The translations under genes and the position numbers were made by a program. From assembly GCA_905234005.1 (NCBI GenBank), contig CAJOFW010000001.1, positions 1 to 36,406 on the forward strand: a stretch of 36,406 nucleotides of DNA, in the 5' to 3' direction. A model generated the notes under the pieces. It saw only the letters and a program-made list of their open reading frames with translations, had not been told where the DNA came from and made no database searches. Of this stretch, positions 24,055 to 32,185 are shown piece by piece (position 1 is the stretch's first letter; each line of letters opens with the position of its first letter). The DNA comes from an uncultured Oscillospiraceae bacterium (GTDB lineage: Bacteria; Bacillota; Clostridia; Oscillospirales; Oscillospiraceae).

Positions 24055-25439
24055 AAAAAACCGCCGCCATCGCATGGCTTCTGGCCCTGCTTGTCACGCT
24101 GAGCGCCTGCGGCGTCCCGGCCCTGCCCGACCTTGCCGACGTGCGGGCATTTGTCGCCCGGGTCACGTTTACGCGGTCGTTTCCGTTCGTCGTCCTCGCC
24201 GAGGCGGACGAGCCGGAGGCGACGGTGTCCGTGTACCGCCTCGCCGCGTCGGGGAGCGGCAGCCTGATCGCGTGTGAGACGTTCCCCGCCTCCGACCCGC
24301 GGACGCAGGATTTAAGCGGCCTCATCGCCCTGCTCGCCGCCCCCGCCGGGACGGAGGAGCTCTCGTGCGCCCTGCCCGACGGCGTGACCGTCGAGGACTG
24401 GCGGCTCGAGGGCGGCGTCGTGAGCCTCACGCTCTCGCCGGCATTTCTCGAGCTTGGCGATATGCGCCGGTCGGCGGCGGCGTTCTGCGCCGTGCTGACG
24501 CTCTGCCAGCTCGACGGCGTGGAGGCCGTCGCGGTCGTGTCCGGCGGGCAGACCGTGTTTCCCTACCTCACGCCCGACGACGCCGTTCTCACCGACGAGG
24601 AGGGCGACCCGTACACCCGCCGCCTGCGCCTGTACTTCCCCGACAGCGAGGGGCGGTATCTCATCAGCGAATACCACACGCTGTCCATCGACGACGACGC
24701 CGACCTCGCCCGCTGCGTCGTGGAGGAGCTGCTGCGCGGCCCGAACAACGCCGAGCTGCGCCCCGCCGTCCCGGCCGGTACGGCGCTGCGCTCCTGCGTC
24801 ACGGCCGACGGGCTGTGCACGGTCGATCTCTCGGCGGCGTTTTACGACAACCGCCCGGATACGGCGCTCGGCGAACGGCTCACCCTCTGCGCCCTCGCAA
24901 ACTCGCTGACGGCGCTGTCCGGCGTGAAGGCCGTGCGCGTGCTCGTGGAGGGCGAGCCGGTCGACGTCTACGTCTACCGCCCGCTGACGGAGCCGCTTGC
25001 CATGTACGACGCCGCCGTCGGCCCCGTCTCGGCCCCGCTCGGGGAGATCGACGCCGATCTGTATCTCGCGCTGCCCGGCCTCGCCGGGGTCACGCCGCTG
25101 CCGTTTCGCGTCAGCGAGGCCGTCGGCGACTCCCTCGCGGAGGCCGTGCTCGACCGCCTCCTCAGCGCCGAGGAGCCGGGATACCCGGCGCTGTTTTCCG
25201 GCAGCGGCACCGTCGCCGGCGTCACCGTCCGGGGCGGCGTGTGCGCCGTGGAGCTGTCGGAGAGCTTTTTCGTGTCCCTGCCCGCCGACGCCGCCCCGCT
25301 CGCCGTGCAGTCGATCGCCGAGACGCTCCGCGCCCTGCCCGGCATCGCCGCCGTCACCTTCTCCGTGAACGGCGCGCCCGCCGTCTACGACGGCATGGAT
25401 TTCTCCGTCTACAATTCTATTAATATCGAGGTGCCATGA
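24051..25439 (+). CDS. GerMN-domain lipoprotein
   Basis: This 462-aa lipoprotein has a signal sequence ending in the lipobox LSAC (Cys 20). Two clear GerMN-like domains lie at about 190-310 and 330-450, and a more diverged similar region at about 85-180. Repeats of the type GVCTVDLSAAFYDN and AVELSESFF mark them. GerMN domains occur in GerM and other spore or envelope proteins. The start overlaps the kinase stop (ATGA), so it is co-translated with the two-component system and may influence its signal, as LpqB does beside MtrB in Actinobacteria. That comparison is an inference from gene order and domain type. The peptidase gene starts 1 base after its stop codon. Confidence 0.82.
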   Translation: MKKTAAIAWLLALLVTLSACGVPALPDLADVRAFVARVTFTRSFPFVVLAEADEPEATVSVYRLAASGSGSLIACETFPASDPRTQDLSGLIALLAAPAGTEELSCALPDGVTVEDWRLEGGVVSLTLSPAFLELGDMRRSAAAFCAVLTLCQLDGVEAVAVVSGGQTVFPYLTPDDAVLTDEEGDPYTRRLRLYFPDSEGRYLISEYHTLSIDDDADLARCVVEELLRGPNNAELRPAVPAGTALRSCVTADGLCTVDLSAAFYDNRPDTALGERLTLCALANSLTALSGVKAVRVLVEGEPVDVYVYRPLTEPLAMYDAAVGPVSAPLGEIDADLYLALPGLAGVTPLPFRVSEAVGDSLAEAVLDRLLSAEEPGYPALFSGSGTVAGVTVRGGVCAVELSESFFVSLPADAAPLAVQSIAETLRALPGIAAVTFSVNGAPAVYDGMDFSVYNSINIEVP

Positions 25440-25440
25440 T

Positions 25441-26511
25441 ATGTCCCGTATTGCCAGCATCCAGAACGCCCTCCGACAGACCGCCGACGGGGGCGTCGAC
25501 GCCCTGCTTCTGACCGACCCCATTTCCATCCGCTACGCCGCCGGGTTCCACATCGACGACGGCGCGGCCGTCATCGCGTCGGACGGCGCGTGGCTCGTCA
25601 CCGACAGCCGCTACATCGAGGCGGCGCAGGCCGCCGTGTCCGATATGACCGTGCTGTGCGTCTCCCGGGAAAAGCCGCTCGATACGATCCTCGCGGAGCT
25701 TCTTTCCGGGTACGGCGCCGTCGGCGCGGAGCAGAACCGCATGAGCCGCGCCGACTGGCTCAAATACGAGTCGAAGCTTGCCCGTTCCCTGCGCCCGGCG
25801 GATGATATCCTCGCCACGCTCCGGGCCTCGAAGGACGCGGCGGAGATCGCCCTGTGCACCGCCGCGCAGAGGATCGCCGAACGCGCCCTCGACGACGTGC
25901 TCGGCCTTCTGCGCCCCGGCATGACCGAGAAGGAGGCGGCGGCGGAGCTTGTCTACCGGATGTACAAATACGGCGGCGAGAAGAACTCCTTCGACCCCAT
26001 CGTCGTGACCGGCCCGAAGACGAGCATGCCCCACGGCGTGCCCGGCGACGAGGTCATAAGGGACGGCGATTTCATCACGATGGATTTCGGCACAATGGTC
26101 GGCGGCTACTGCTCCGATATGACCCGCACCGTCGCGATCGGCCATGTCACGGACGAGATGCGCCGCGTATACGACACCGTCCTCGAGGCCCAGCTCGCCG
26201 GCATCGCCGCCGCCCGCCCGGGCGTGACCGGCCGCGCCATCGACGCCGCCGCCCGGGACGTCATCGAGAGGGCCGGCTGGGGCGCGTACTTCGGCCACAG
26301 CTTCGGCCACTCCCTCGGCCTCGAGATCCACGAGGCCCCGAACGCCGCGTACTCGAACGACAGGCCCATGCCCGAGGGCGCGTTCATCTCCGCCGAGCCG
26401 GGCATCTACCTGCCCGGACGCTTCGGCGTGCGCATCGAGGACACGATGTGGCTGCGCGGCGGCGGCGCGGAGGTCATCACCAGGGCCCCGAAGGAGCTTA
26501 TTGTTCTGTAA
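25441..26511 (+). CDS. M24-family Xaa-Pro aminopeptidase
   Basis: This 356-aa metallopeptidase has an N-terminal creatinase-like domain (about 1-125) and a pita-bread catalytic domain. The five metal ligands are all visible: D215, D226, H290, E319 and E333. It removes N-terminal residues preceding proline in the cytoplasm. GAGGTG lies within the end of the lipoprotein gene, about 9 bases before the ATG, so the two are tightly linked. The peptidase-efp order is common in Firmicutes. A proline dipeptidase (PepQ) assignment is possible. Confidence 0.92.
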   Translation: MSRIASIQNALRQTADGGVDALLLTDPISIRYAAGFHIDDGAAVIASDGAWLVTDSRYIEAAQAAVSDMTVLCVSREKPLDTILAELLSGYGAVGAEQNRMSRADWLKYESKLARSLRPADDILATLRASKDAAEIALCTAAQRIAERALDDVLGLLRPGMTEKEAAAELVYRMYKYGGEKNSFDPIVVTGPKTSMPHGVPGDEVIRDGDFITMDFGTMVGGYCSDMTRTVAIGHVTDEMRRVYDTVLEAQLAGIAAARPGVTGRAIDAAARDVIERAGWGAYFGHSFGHSLGLEIHEAPNAAYSNDRPMPEGAFISAEPGIYLPGRFGVRIEDTMWLRGGGAEVITRAPKELIVL

Positions 26512-26516
26512 AGGGC

Positions 26517-26545
26517 TTGCAATGACGCGAAAAATATAGTATGAT
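26517..26545 (+). promoter_or_regulatory. Promoter of efp
   Basis: TTGCAA (26517-26522) is followed after 17 bases by TATGAT (26540-26545), about 55 bases before the efp start. The leader carries CGCAATCATA, also present upstream of the ABC transporter operon. Confidence 0.65.
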
Positions 26546-26599
26546 AGTGCATACGCAATCATAAGATGTATATCTTTTCATATTGGAGGACAGATAATT

Positions 26600-27166
26600 A
26601 TGCCCATTACAGCAGGTGATTTCAGAAACGGCGTGACCTTCGAGATGGACGGCCAGCCCATGCAGGTCATCGAGTTCCAGCACGTCAAGCCCGGCAAGGG
26701 CGCGGCCTTCGTGCGCACCAAGTACAAGAACATCATCACCGGCGCGATCCGTGAGGAATCCTTCAACCCCTCCGCGAAGTTCGAGAACGCGTTTGTCGAG
26801 CGCCGCGATATGGAGTTCTCCTATGCCGACGGCAACCTCTACTACTTCATGAACCCCGAGACCTACGAGCTGGAGCCGGTCGACAAGTCGAACCTCACCG
26901 AGGGCTTCCGCTTCGTCAAGGAAAACGAGACCTGCACGCTGAGCTTCTACAACGGCTCGTGCTTCTCCGTCGAGGCCCCGAACTTCGTCGTCCTTGAGAT
27001 CACGGAGACCGACCCCGGCTTCGCCGGCAACACCGCGACGAACGCCACCAAGCCCGCGACGGTCGAGACCGGCGCGGAGGTCAAGGTGCCCCTGTTCATC
27101 GAGCCGGGCGAACGCATCCAGATCGACACCCGCACCGGCGAGTACCTCGGCCGCGCAAAGGGCTGA
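26600..27166 (+). CDS. efp: Translation elongation factor P
   Basis: This 188-aa protein has the three beta-barrel domains of EF-P and the loop KPGKGAAF, with the tip lysine at residue 33. It rescues ribosomes stalled on polyproline and similar runs. TTGGAGG lies 11 bases before the ATG. It has its own promoter and is followed after 4 bases by the CD1247-like gene. No lysine-modification enzyme (EpmA, YmfI type or rhamnosyl) is visible in the window. Confidence 0.97.
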   Translation: MPITAGDFRNGVTFEMDGQPMQVIEFQHVKPGKGAAFVRTKYKNIITGAIREESFNPSAKFENAFVERRDMEFSYADGNLYYFMNPETYELEPVDKSNLTEGFRFVKENETCTLSFYNGSCFSVEAPNFVVLEITETDPGFAGNTATNATKPATVETGAEVKVPLFIEPGERIQIDTRTGEYLGRAKG

Positions 27167-27170
27167 TACC

Positions 27171-27626
27171 ATGACCACCTCCGAAAAGGTCGCCTACCTC
27201 AAGGGCCTTGCCGAGGGCGCGGGACTCGATCCGGCGTCGAAGGACGGCAAGCTGTTTCATACGGTCATCGACATCCTCGAGGATCTCGCGTACGACGTCG
27301 AGGACGTGAACGACGCCGTCGCAGAGCTGGCGGAGGGTCTGGACGACGCCTGCGACGAGCTTGCGGACGTCGAGGAGATCCTGTTCGGCGACGTCGACGA
27401 GCTTGACGACGACGATGACGACGACGTCTGGGGACTCGAGGACGGCGACGAGCTGATCGACGCGGACGACCTCACCCTCTACGAGGCCGCCTGCCCCGCC
27501 TGCGGCGAGGTCATCACGTTCGACGAGGGCGTGCTGGCCGAGGGCGGCATCCCCTGCCCCAACTGCGGCGAAATGCTCGAATTCGACCTCGGCGAAGAGC
27601 CGGACGGGACGGCGGACGAGGGCTGA
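27171..27626 (+). CDS. Acidic zinc-ribbon protein, CD1247-like
   Basis: This 151-aa protein has a helical N-terminal part (about 1-70), a very acidic stretch with seven Asp in a row (79-85) and a C-terminal zinc ribbon (C108, C111, C129, C132). I recognise it as the small Clostridia family with a CD1247-type N-terminal domain, of unknown function. It starts at ATG 27171, 4 bases after efp, with AAAGGG upstream; the frame is open further upstream but that part is the shadow of efp. The efp linkage suggests a link to translation, but this is only inference. Confidence 0.85.
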   Translation: MTTSEKVAYLKGLAEGAGLDPASKDGKLFHTVIDILEDLAYDVEDVNDAVAELAEGLDDACDELADVEEILFGDVDELDDDDDDDVWGLEDGDELIDADDLTLYEAACPACGEVITFDEGVLAEGGIPCPNCGEMLEFDLGEEPDGTADEG

Positions 27627-27940
27627 TATACCGCGAAGGCATTCCGGGACACCCGATCAATCAACATCCACGCGATCGGGGGACAGGCATCCCCCGGTTG
27701 CGCCGCCCTGTTACGCCGTCGTCCCATGCGGGCGGGATTCACCGATTGTTCACAAACTTCTCGCATTTTATTCATGACTTTTCGCCCCGGCTGTTGTATG
27801 ATACAGTCACAAGGGATGAGGGACACATCCCGAGGGTTTTAACAGTTGCTATTTCTCATTTTTTCACTCCTCTCTTCTTTTTTGTGCGAAGCCGGACGAC
27901 CGTGAGGCCGTCCGGCTTTGTGCCGCTTTGCAAGTCCGGC
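27627..27940. other. Non-coding stretch with several hairpins
   Basis: No gene is supported here. A dyad GGGGGA...TCCCCC lies near 27678-27695, probably the end of the efp transcript. A promoter-like TATGAT near 27797 is followed by a weak stem at 27813-27831 with GAGGGTTTT after it, which could be a small RNA. A clearer hairpin lies at 27889-27918. Confidence 0.35.
27889..27918 (+). terminator. Hairpin upstream of the pheA promoter
   Basis: A perfect 10-bp stem, AAGCCGGACG with CGTCCGGCTT, has a 10-base loop and a short T-containing run after it. It insulates the pheA promoter from upstream transcription. Confidence 0.5.
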
Positions 27941-27969
27941 TTGACATCCCGCGCAAAACGGGGTATGAT
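27941..27969 (+). promoter_or_regulatory. Promoter of the pheA leader
   Basis: A perfect TTGACA (27941-27946) and TATGAT (27964-27969) are 17 bases apart. Transcription would start near 27976, giving a leader of about 190 bases before the pheA ATG. Confidence 0.85.
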
Positions 27970-28014
27970 GGCAGGCGAACCGGAACAAAACCGAACGATC
28001 GGAGAAATCACGCC

Positions 28015-28071
28015 ATGACACGCCGCTTTACCGCCGAATTTATCCTCTTTACCTTTGGAAACCGGAGGTAG
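28015..28071 (+). CDS. Phe-rich leader peptide of pheA
   Basis: An 18-residue frame reads MTRRFTAEFILFTFGNRR, with four Phe among residues 5-14. It starts at an ATG with GGAG 10 bases upstream. It lies between a consensus promoter and a strong terminator, directly ahead of the chorismate mutase/prephenate dehydratase gene. This is the layout of a PheL-type attenuator, where stalling at Phe codons would lift termination. I did not find a clean antiterminator arm that pairs with the terminator's left stem, so the exact switch is unresolved. Confidence 0.72.
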   Translation: MTRRFTAEFILFTFGNRR

Positions 28072-28104
28072 AGCGATTTCGGCTGCGGCAACCACGAATC
28101 TCAT

Positions 28105-28142
28105 CGGCTGCGCGGTGGAAATCACCGCGCAGCCGTTTTCTT
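28105..28142 (+). terminator. Attenuator terminator in the pheA leader
   Basis: A perfect 13-bp stem, CGGCTGCGCGGTG (28105-28117) with CACCGCGCAGCCG (28123-28135), has loop GAAAT and is followed by TTTTCTT. It lies 33 bases after the leader-peptide stop and 25 bases before the pheA start. Confidence 0.85.
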
Positions 28143-28167
28143 GTGTACAGAAAGGATACTTGACCAC

Positions 28168-29310
28168 ATGGATCTTCAGGAGCTGAACGAACAGATCACC
28201 GCCATCGACGACGAGCTGGCCGCCCTCTTCGCAAAGCGCATGGCGCTGTCGGCGGACGTCGCCCGCGAGAAGGCCGCAAACGGCATCATCACCCCGGACG
28301 TCGCCCTCGAACGCGCCGGACGCATCCGCTTCCGCGAAAACGCCGGCGGGGCGCTGGAGGGCTACGCGGGCGTTCTGTACTCCACGCTGACCGACGTGAG
28401 CCGCAGCTATCAGGCCGCCGTCACGACCGGGGAGAACCCGGTCGCCGCACGCATGGCCGCCGCGATCGAGCACACGCCGAAGCTCTTTCCGGAGAAGGCG
28501 GCCGTCGTCTGCCAGGGCGTCGAGGGGGCGTACTCGCAGATCGCGGCGGAGCTGCTGTTTTCGGAGGCGGAGCTTCAGTTTGTGAGCAGCTTCGAGTCCG
28601 TGTTCGCCGCGATCGACCGGGGCGACGCACGCTACGGCGTGCTGCCGCTCGAGAACAGCACGGCCGGTTCGGTCAACAAAATCTACGACCTCATGATGGA
28701 ATACAACTTCAGCATCGTCCGCTCCGCCCGCATCAAGATCGACCACTGCCTGCTGGCCCGTCCCGGCGCGACGATCGACGGCATCCGCGAGATATACTCC
28801 CACGAGCAGGCGATCAGCCAGTGCGCCGGGTTTCTGCAGTCGCTGCCGAACGTGCGCGTGACCGCCTGCGCCAACACGGCCATGGCCGCGCAGCTCGTGG
28901 CGGAGTCGGGCCGGTCGGACGCGGCGGCGCTGTCGTCGCACAGCTGCGCGGAGCTGTACGGGCTCAAGACGCTCCGCAACTCCGTGCAGGACAAGGGCAA
29001 CAACCACACCCGGTTCATCTGCATCGGCCGGGAGCTGGAGATCTACCCCGGCGCCGACCGGACGAGCATCATGCTCACGACGCCGCACCGCCCCGGCTCG
29101 CTGTACCGGATCATGGCCCGCATCACGGCGCTCGGCGTGAACCTGACTAAGCTCGAGAGCCGCCCCCTGCCCGACCGGGATTTTGAGTTCATGTTCTACT
29201 TCGACCTCGACGCCCCCGTCTACGCCCCCAAGCTCCACCAGCTCATGGCCGACCTCGACAACCTCTGCGAGACCTTCCGCTACCTCGGCAGCTACTCGGA
29301 AATCGTGTGA
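28168..29310 (+). CDS. pheA: Bifunctional chorismate mutase/prephenate dehydratase
   Basis: This 380-aa P-protein has an AroQ-type chorismate mutase domain (about 1-85, LNEQITAIDDELAALFAKRMALSADVA). A prephenate dehydratase domain spans about 100-285 (QGVEGAYSQIAA, LPLENSTAGSV, NNHTRF). A C-terminal ACT domain (about 298-375) contains LTKLESRPL for Phe feedback. It converts chorismate to phenylpyruvate in phenylalanine synthesis. The ATG at 28168 follows AAAGGA by 11 bases; an in-frame start at 28141 would lie in the terminator's T-run. Regulation is probably by leader attenuation and by Phe binding to the ACT domain. Copy 5 of the dispersed repeat begins at its stop codon. Confidence 0.96.
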   Translation: MDLQELNEQITAIDDELAALFAKRMALSADVAREKAANGIITPDVALERAGRIRFRENAGGALEGYAGVLYSTLTDVSRSYQAAVTTGENPVAARMAAAIEHTPKLFPEKAAVVCQGVEGAYSQIAAELLFSEAELQFVSSFESVFAAIDRGDARYGVLPLENSTAGSVNKIYDLMMEYNFSIVRSARIKIDHCLLARPGATIDGIREIYSHEQAISQCAGFLQSLPNVRVTACANTAMAAQLVAESGRSDAAALSSHSCAELYGLKTLRNSVQDKGNNHTRFICIGRELEIYPGADRTSIMLTTPHRPGSLYRIMARITALGVNLTKLESRPLPDRDFEFMFYFDLDAPVYAPKLHQLMADLDNLCETFRYLGSYSEIV

Positions 29311-29407
29311 TACTTTTTCTTGAAAGAAAAAGTATCAAAAAGAACTTTGTATTCGCCTCAAAACGGCAGCATTTCCAAGGTTTTGCGCCCGGTAACGAAA
29401 CAAAGCT
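29308..29407 (+). repeat. Dispersed 3'-end repeat, copy 5
   Basis: It starts at the pheA stop codon (TGA) with a perfect ATACTTTTTC...GAAAAAGTAT stem. It continues through AACTTTGTATTCG and CCCGGTAACGAAACAAAG and ends at AGCTT, without the AACAGTAT tail of copies 1-3. Confidence 0.88.
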
Positions 29408-29424
29408 TCGCCTGTTTTCTTCGT

Positions 29425-30123
29425 TTATACGCCTTGCTCCGCGTGGCCCCAGAGCTTGGCTCGCAGGGGGGCGCAGGCCCGGCCGAAGGTCATCCATTCG
29501 GCGAGGGCGCACAGGGGCAGGGCGGCGAGGATGTCCACGACCGAGTGCTGCTTCACAAAGCTCACCGATACGCAGATGAGGAGCACGGCGACCGTGATGA
29601 ACGCCTTGAGCGGCTTCGGCGCGTCGGGCTTTCTCAGCCATGTGGACAGGATGCCCAGCGAGTAGCCGACGTGCAGCGACGGACACACGCCCGTCGGCGT
29701 GTCGAACCAGTACACGAACGCCATCGCCCGTGTCAGGAAATTGTCCCGGGGGAACGTCTCGGGCCGCAGCTCCTGCCGGCTCGGCCAGAGGATGTAGACC
29801 GCCATCGCGACCACCTGCGTGATGATGATGTACGTCTGCGCCCGCCGGAACGCGGGCACGTCGAACAGCAGGAAAAACAGCAGCGTGCCGAATACGAGCA
29901 CGTACCAGAACGAGTACGCCAGCAGAAACCGCTCGTCGAACGGGATGACGTCGTCGAGCGCGCAGTGGATGACGTGGCAGCGCTCGTACGGGATCAGCCT
30001 TTCCGTCAGGGCGTAGAGAACGAAATAGCCCACCCAGCCCCAGAGCAGGTTCAGGTGGTAAAAGCGCGGCTCGCCGAGACGTGACAGGCGAAAGCCGCTG
30101 TAATCATAGAGCTTCAGGTTCAT
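29425..30123 (-). CDS. PAP2-family membrane phosphatase
   Basis: This 232-aa integral membrane protein has about five or six hydrophobic segments and PAP2 active-site motifs. These are PSLH (His 151) and the FVKQHSVVDILAA segment with H193 and D197. Family members remove phosphate from lipid phosphates or transfer phospho-headgroups. The basic KxxxxxxRP motif is less clear (RQELRPETFPR near 116-126). It overlaps the end of the acyltransferase gene by 20 bases, so the two probably act on the same lipid, for example turning phosphatidate into diacylglycerol. GAGGAAG lies upstream of the ATG. Confidence 0.82.
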   Translation of the reverse strand: MNLKLYDYSGFRLSRLGEPRFYHLNLLWGWVGYFVLYALTERLIPYERCHVIHCALDDVIPFDERFLLAYSFWYVLVFGTLLFFLLFDVPAFRRAQTYIIITQVVAMAVYILWPSRQELRPETFPRDNFLTRAMAFVYWFDTPTGVCPSLHVGYSLGILSTWLRKPDAPKPLKAFITVAVLLICVSVSFVKQHSVVDILAALPLCALAEWMTFGRACAPLRAKLWGHAEQGV

Positions 30124-30910
30124 GCGACGCTTCCTCTCCGGGGATGCTTGCGGGGATGTTTGCGGGATAGAGCCGCTTCGGGATGTTGCGGTACGGCACC
30201 ACGGTGTGCCTCGGCAGCGAGCACGCCATCGCCGTGATCGCCTCCATCAGCGCGGCGCAGATTCGCTCGCGCTCCGCCGCCGGGGACGCGGCGGGGTCGT
30301 ACACGACCGGCTCGCCGAAATACACCGTCTTCAGCGCCGGGGCGACGTACATCGGGACGAACGACAGCGCCCGTCCCGTCCTTTTGTGGTAGAACCGGGC
30401 CACGTCGACGAACTTGTCCCGAAACGCGTATAATATGTGGTTGTACGGCGCGTCGTACTCGGGAAATATCACGATGCCCGCGCCGTCGTCCAGCCGGGCG
30501 ATCGTCTCACGGAACGTCGTGACGATGCGGGTGTCGTGGTAGACCGGTATCGTCCGGGCGTTGTTGAACACGCATACCGAAAGCGGCGCGATGATATAGG
30601 ACAGGAGCCTGTAAAACCAGCGGACATATCGCGGCTTCTGCGACCAGAAATCGCTGTACGCGTAGGCGGGCACCTCGGACAGCGTCATCATCTCGGCGGC
30701 GCACCAGGTAAAGTGCTCGCCGGGGATGTACAGCTCGCTCACGATCGGCCCGTTCATCTGCGTGTGGTTGCCGACGATCACGCAGTCGCGTCCGGGCAGC
30801 GCCTCCGCCCCGACGACCGCCGTGCGGGGATAGAACAGCTTCACAAGCGCCCGGATGAGCCGGTACAGCCCCGGCGCGTGGTTGTGGTTGGGGTTGCGGT
30901 CAGACGCCAT
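30104..30910 (-). CDS. PlsC-like lysophospholipid acyltransferase with altered motifs
   Basis: This 268-aa protein has the fold signature of 1-acylglycerol-3-phosphate acyltransferases, but its motifs differ. The H-x4-D site reads NHTQMNG, with His 49 kept and Gly 54 where Asp is expected. The FPEG site reads FPEYD (149-153). It may be a divergent subfamily with another acceptor or a weakly active enzyme. GGAGG is 8 bases before the ATG, inside the end of the upstream CNNM gene. It forms a unit with the PAP2 gene. Confidence 0.78.
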   Translation of the reverse strand: MASDRNPNHNHAPGLYRLIRALVKLFYPRTAVVGAEALPGRDCVIVGNHTQMNGPIVSELYIPGEHFTWCAAEMMTLSEVPAYAYSDFWSQKPRYVRWFYRLLSYIIAPLSVCVFNNARTIPVYHDTRIVTTFRETIARLDDGAGIVIFPEYDAPYNHILYAFRDKFVDVARFYHKRTGRALSFVPMYVAPALKTVYFGEPVVYDPAASPAAERERICAALMEAITAMACSLPRHTVVPYRNIPKRLYPANIPASIPGEEASHEPEAL

Positions 30911-32185
30911 TTATTCCGCCTCCGTTTGCGTCACGCGCAGGCGTTCGACGCGTTTGTCGTCTGTCTCGAGGACGGTGATCAAAAGGTTTTTATACGTCAG
31001 CTCGTCGCCCGGGGAGACGAAGCCGCCCTGCAGCTCCATGACCCACCCGCCGACGGTCTCGCTCTCGAATTCGCCGCCGTCGTCCTCCAGTCCGGCCAGC
31101 TCGAGGAAGTCGCCAAGCGACATATCGCCGTCCAGCTCCCAGCCGCCGCCGGGCGTCTCGACGACCTCCGGCTCGACCTCGTCCGTCTCGTCCCAGATGT
31201 CGCCGACGAGCGATTCGAGCACGTCCTCCATCGTGACGACGCCGGCGGTGCCGCCGTATTCGTCGGTGACAATGGCGAGGTGCGTCTGCCGCCGCTTCAG
31301 CTCCTCGAGCACGGCGGGCAGCTTGACGGTCTTGTAGATGAAGCACGGCTCGGACAGCAGCGGCCGCACGTCGACCGGCCCGCCGTCCAGCATGGCGCGA
31401 AACAGCGCGTTTAAGTGGAGCACGCCGATGATGTTGTCGGTGTCGCCCTCGTAGACGGGCAGACGGGTGTGCGCCGCCTCGTTCGCGGCGGCGAGGATGT
31501 CCTCCCAGTCGTCGTCGATGTCGATCGCGGTCATGTCCACACGGGCGGTCATGACCTCGCTGACCGATATATCGACAAAGTCCAGCGCCGCCTGCAGAAG
31601 CTCGGAGCGGTCGCCGTCGATGACCGCCTCGTCCTCGGCGGTCTCGATGATGGACTGCAGCTCCTCGACGGCGGCCTCCTGCCCGTCGTCCCCGGACGCG
31701 TCCGGCGCGGGCAGACGCTTCGCGATGAACTCCGTGACCGTCACGGCGCACCAGACGAGCGGCGTAAGCACCGCCGCGAGGACGCGGACAGGGCGCGCCG
31801 AGGCGAGGGCGAACCGGTTCGCGTTCCTGCGGGCGAGGATCTTGGGGATCGTCTCGCCGAAGATGATGACGATCACGGTCACGGCGACGGTCGCGGCGGT
31901 GGCGCACAGACCGGCGGCGATACCCGTCCGCGCCGCGACGGCGAGGGCGATGACCGAGCTGAGCGACGACGCGCACACGTTCACGAGGTTGTTGCCGATC
32001 AAAATCGCGCCGAGCGCCCGGTCAAAGCGCTCGAGCAGCGCCAGCGCGGCGGCGGCGCGGCGGTCGCCGTCCTCCCCGGCGCTCTCGAGGCGCAGACGGT
32101 TCGCGCCGGACAGCGCCATCTCCGACGCGGAGAAGAACGCGGACAGCGCAAAGCACGCGATGAGCGCGATGATATAGCCCGTCAT
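30911..32185 (-). CDS. CNNM/CorC-family membrane protein with CBS pair (paralog 1)
   Basis: This 424-aa protein has an N-terminal DUF21 membrane domain (about 1-165, including NNLVNVCASSLSS and FGETIPKI). A CBS pair (about 195-325, VMTARVDM and TDEYGGTAGVVTMEDVLESLVGDI) and a CorC/HlyC domain (about 340-424) follow. Such proteins export or regulate Mg2+ or other divalent ions; the name hemolysin is historic. It overlaps paralog 2 as ATGA. The two may form a heterodimer. Confidence 0.9.
   Translation of the reverse strand: MTGYIIALIACFALSAFFSASEMALSGANRLRLESAGEDGDRRAAAALALLERFDRALGAILIGNNLVNVCASSLSSVIALAVAARTGIAAGLCATAATVAVTVIVIIFGETIPKILARRNANRFALASARPVRVLAAVLTPLVWCAVTVTEFIAKRLPAPDASGDDGQEAAVEELQSIIETAEDEAVIDGDRSELLQAALDFVDISVSEVMTARVDMTAIDIDDDWEDILAAANEAAHTRLPVYEGDTDNIIGVLHLNALFRAMLDGGPVDVRPLLSEPCFIYKTVKLPAVLEELKRRQTHLAIVTDEYGGTAGVVTMEDVLESLVGDIWDETDEVEPEVVETPGGGWELDGDMSLGDFLELAGLEDDGGEFESETVGGWVMELQGGFVSPGDELTYKNLLITVLETDDKRVERLRVTQTEAE

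Noticed and set aside
27790..27880. Small regulatory RNA upstream of pheA
   Set aside because: A -10-like TATGAT and a weak 6-bp stem with T bases are present, but there is no good -35 box and the stem is short. It is mentioned only as a possibility in the non-coding entry.
28080..28118. Classic antiterminator (region 2-3 pairing) in the pheA leader
   Set aside because: I looked for an arm between the leader stop and the terminator that would pair with its left stem. I found only very short matches, so I do not annotate one.
28072..28167. T-box riboswitch before pheA
   Set aside because: The GGTGG and CACCGCG segments recall a T-box at first sight, but they are the two arms of the terminator. 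The conserved T-box sequence with TGGNACC and the specifier stem are absent.
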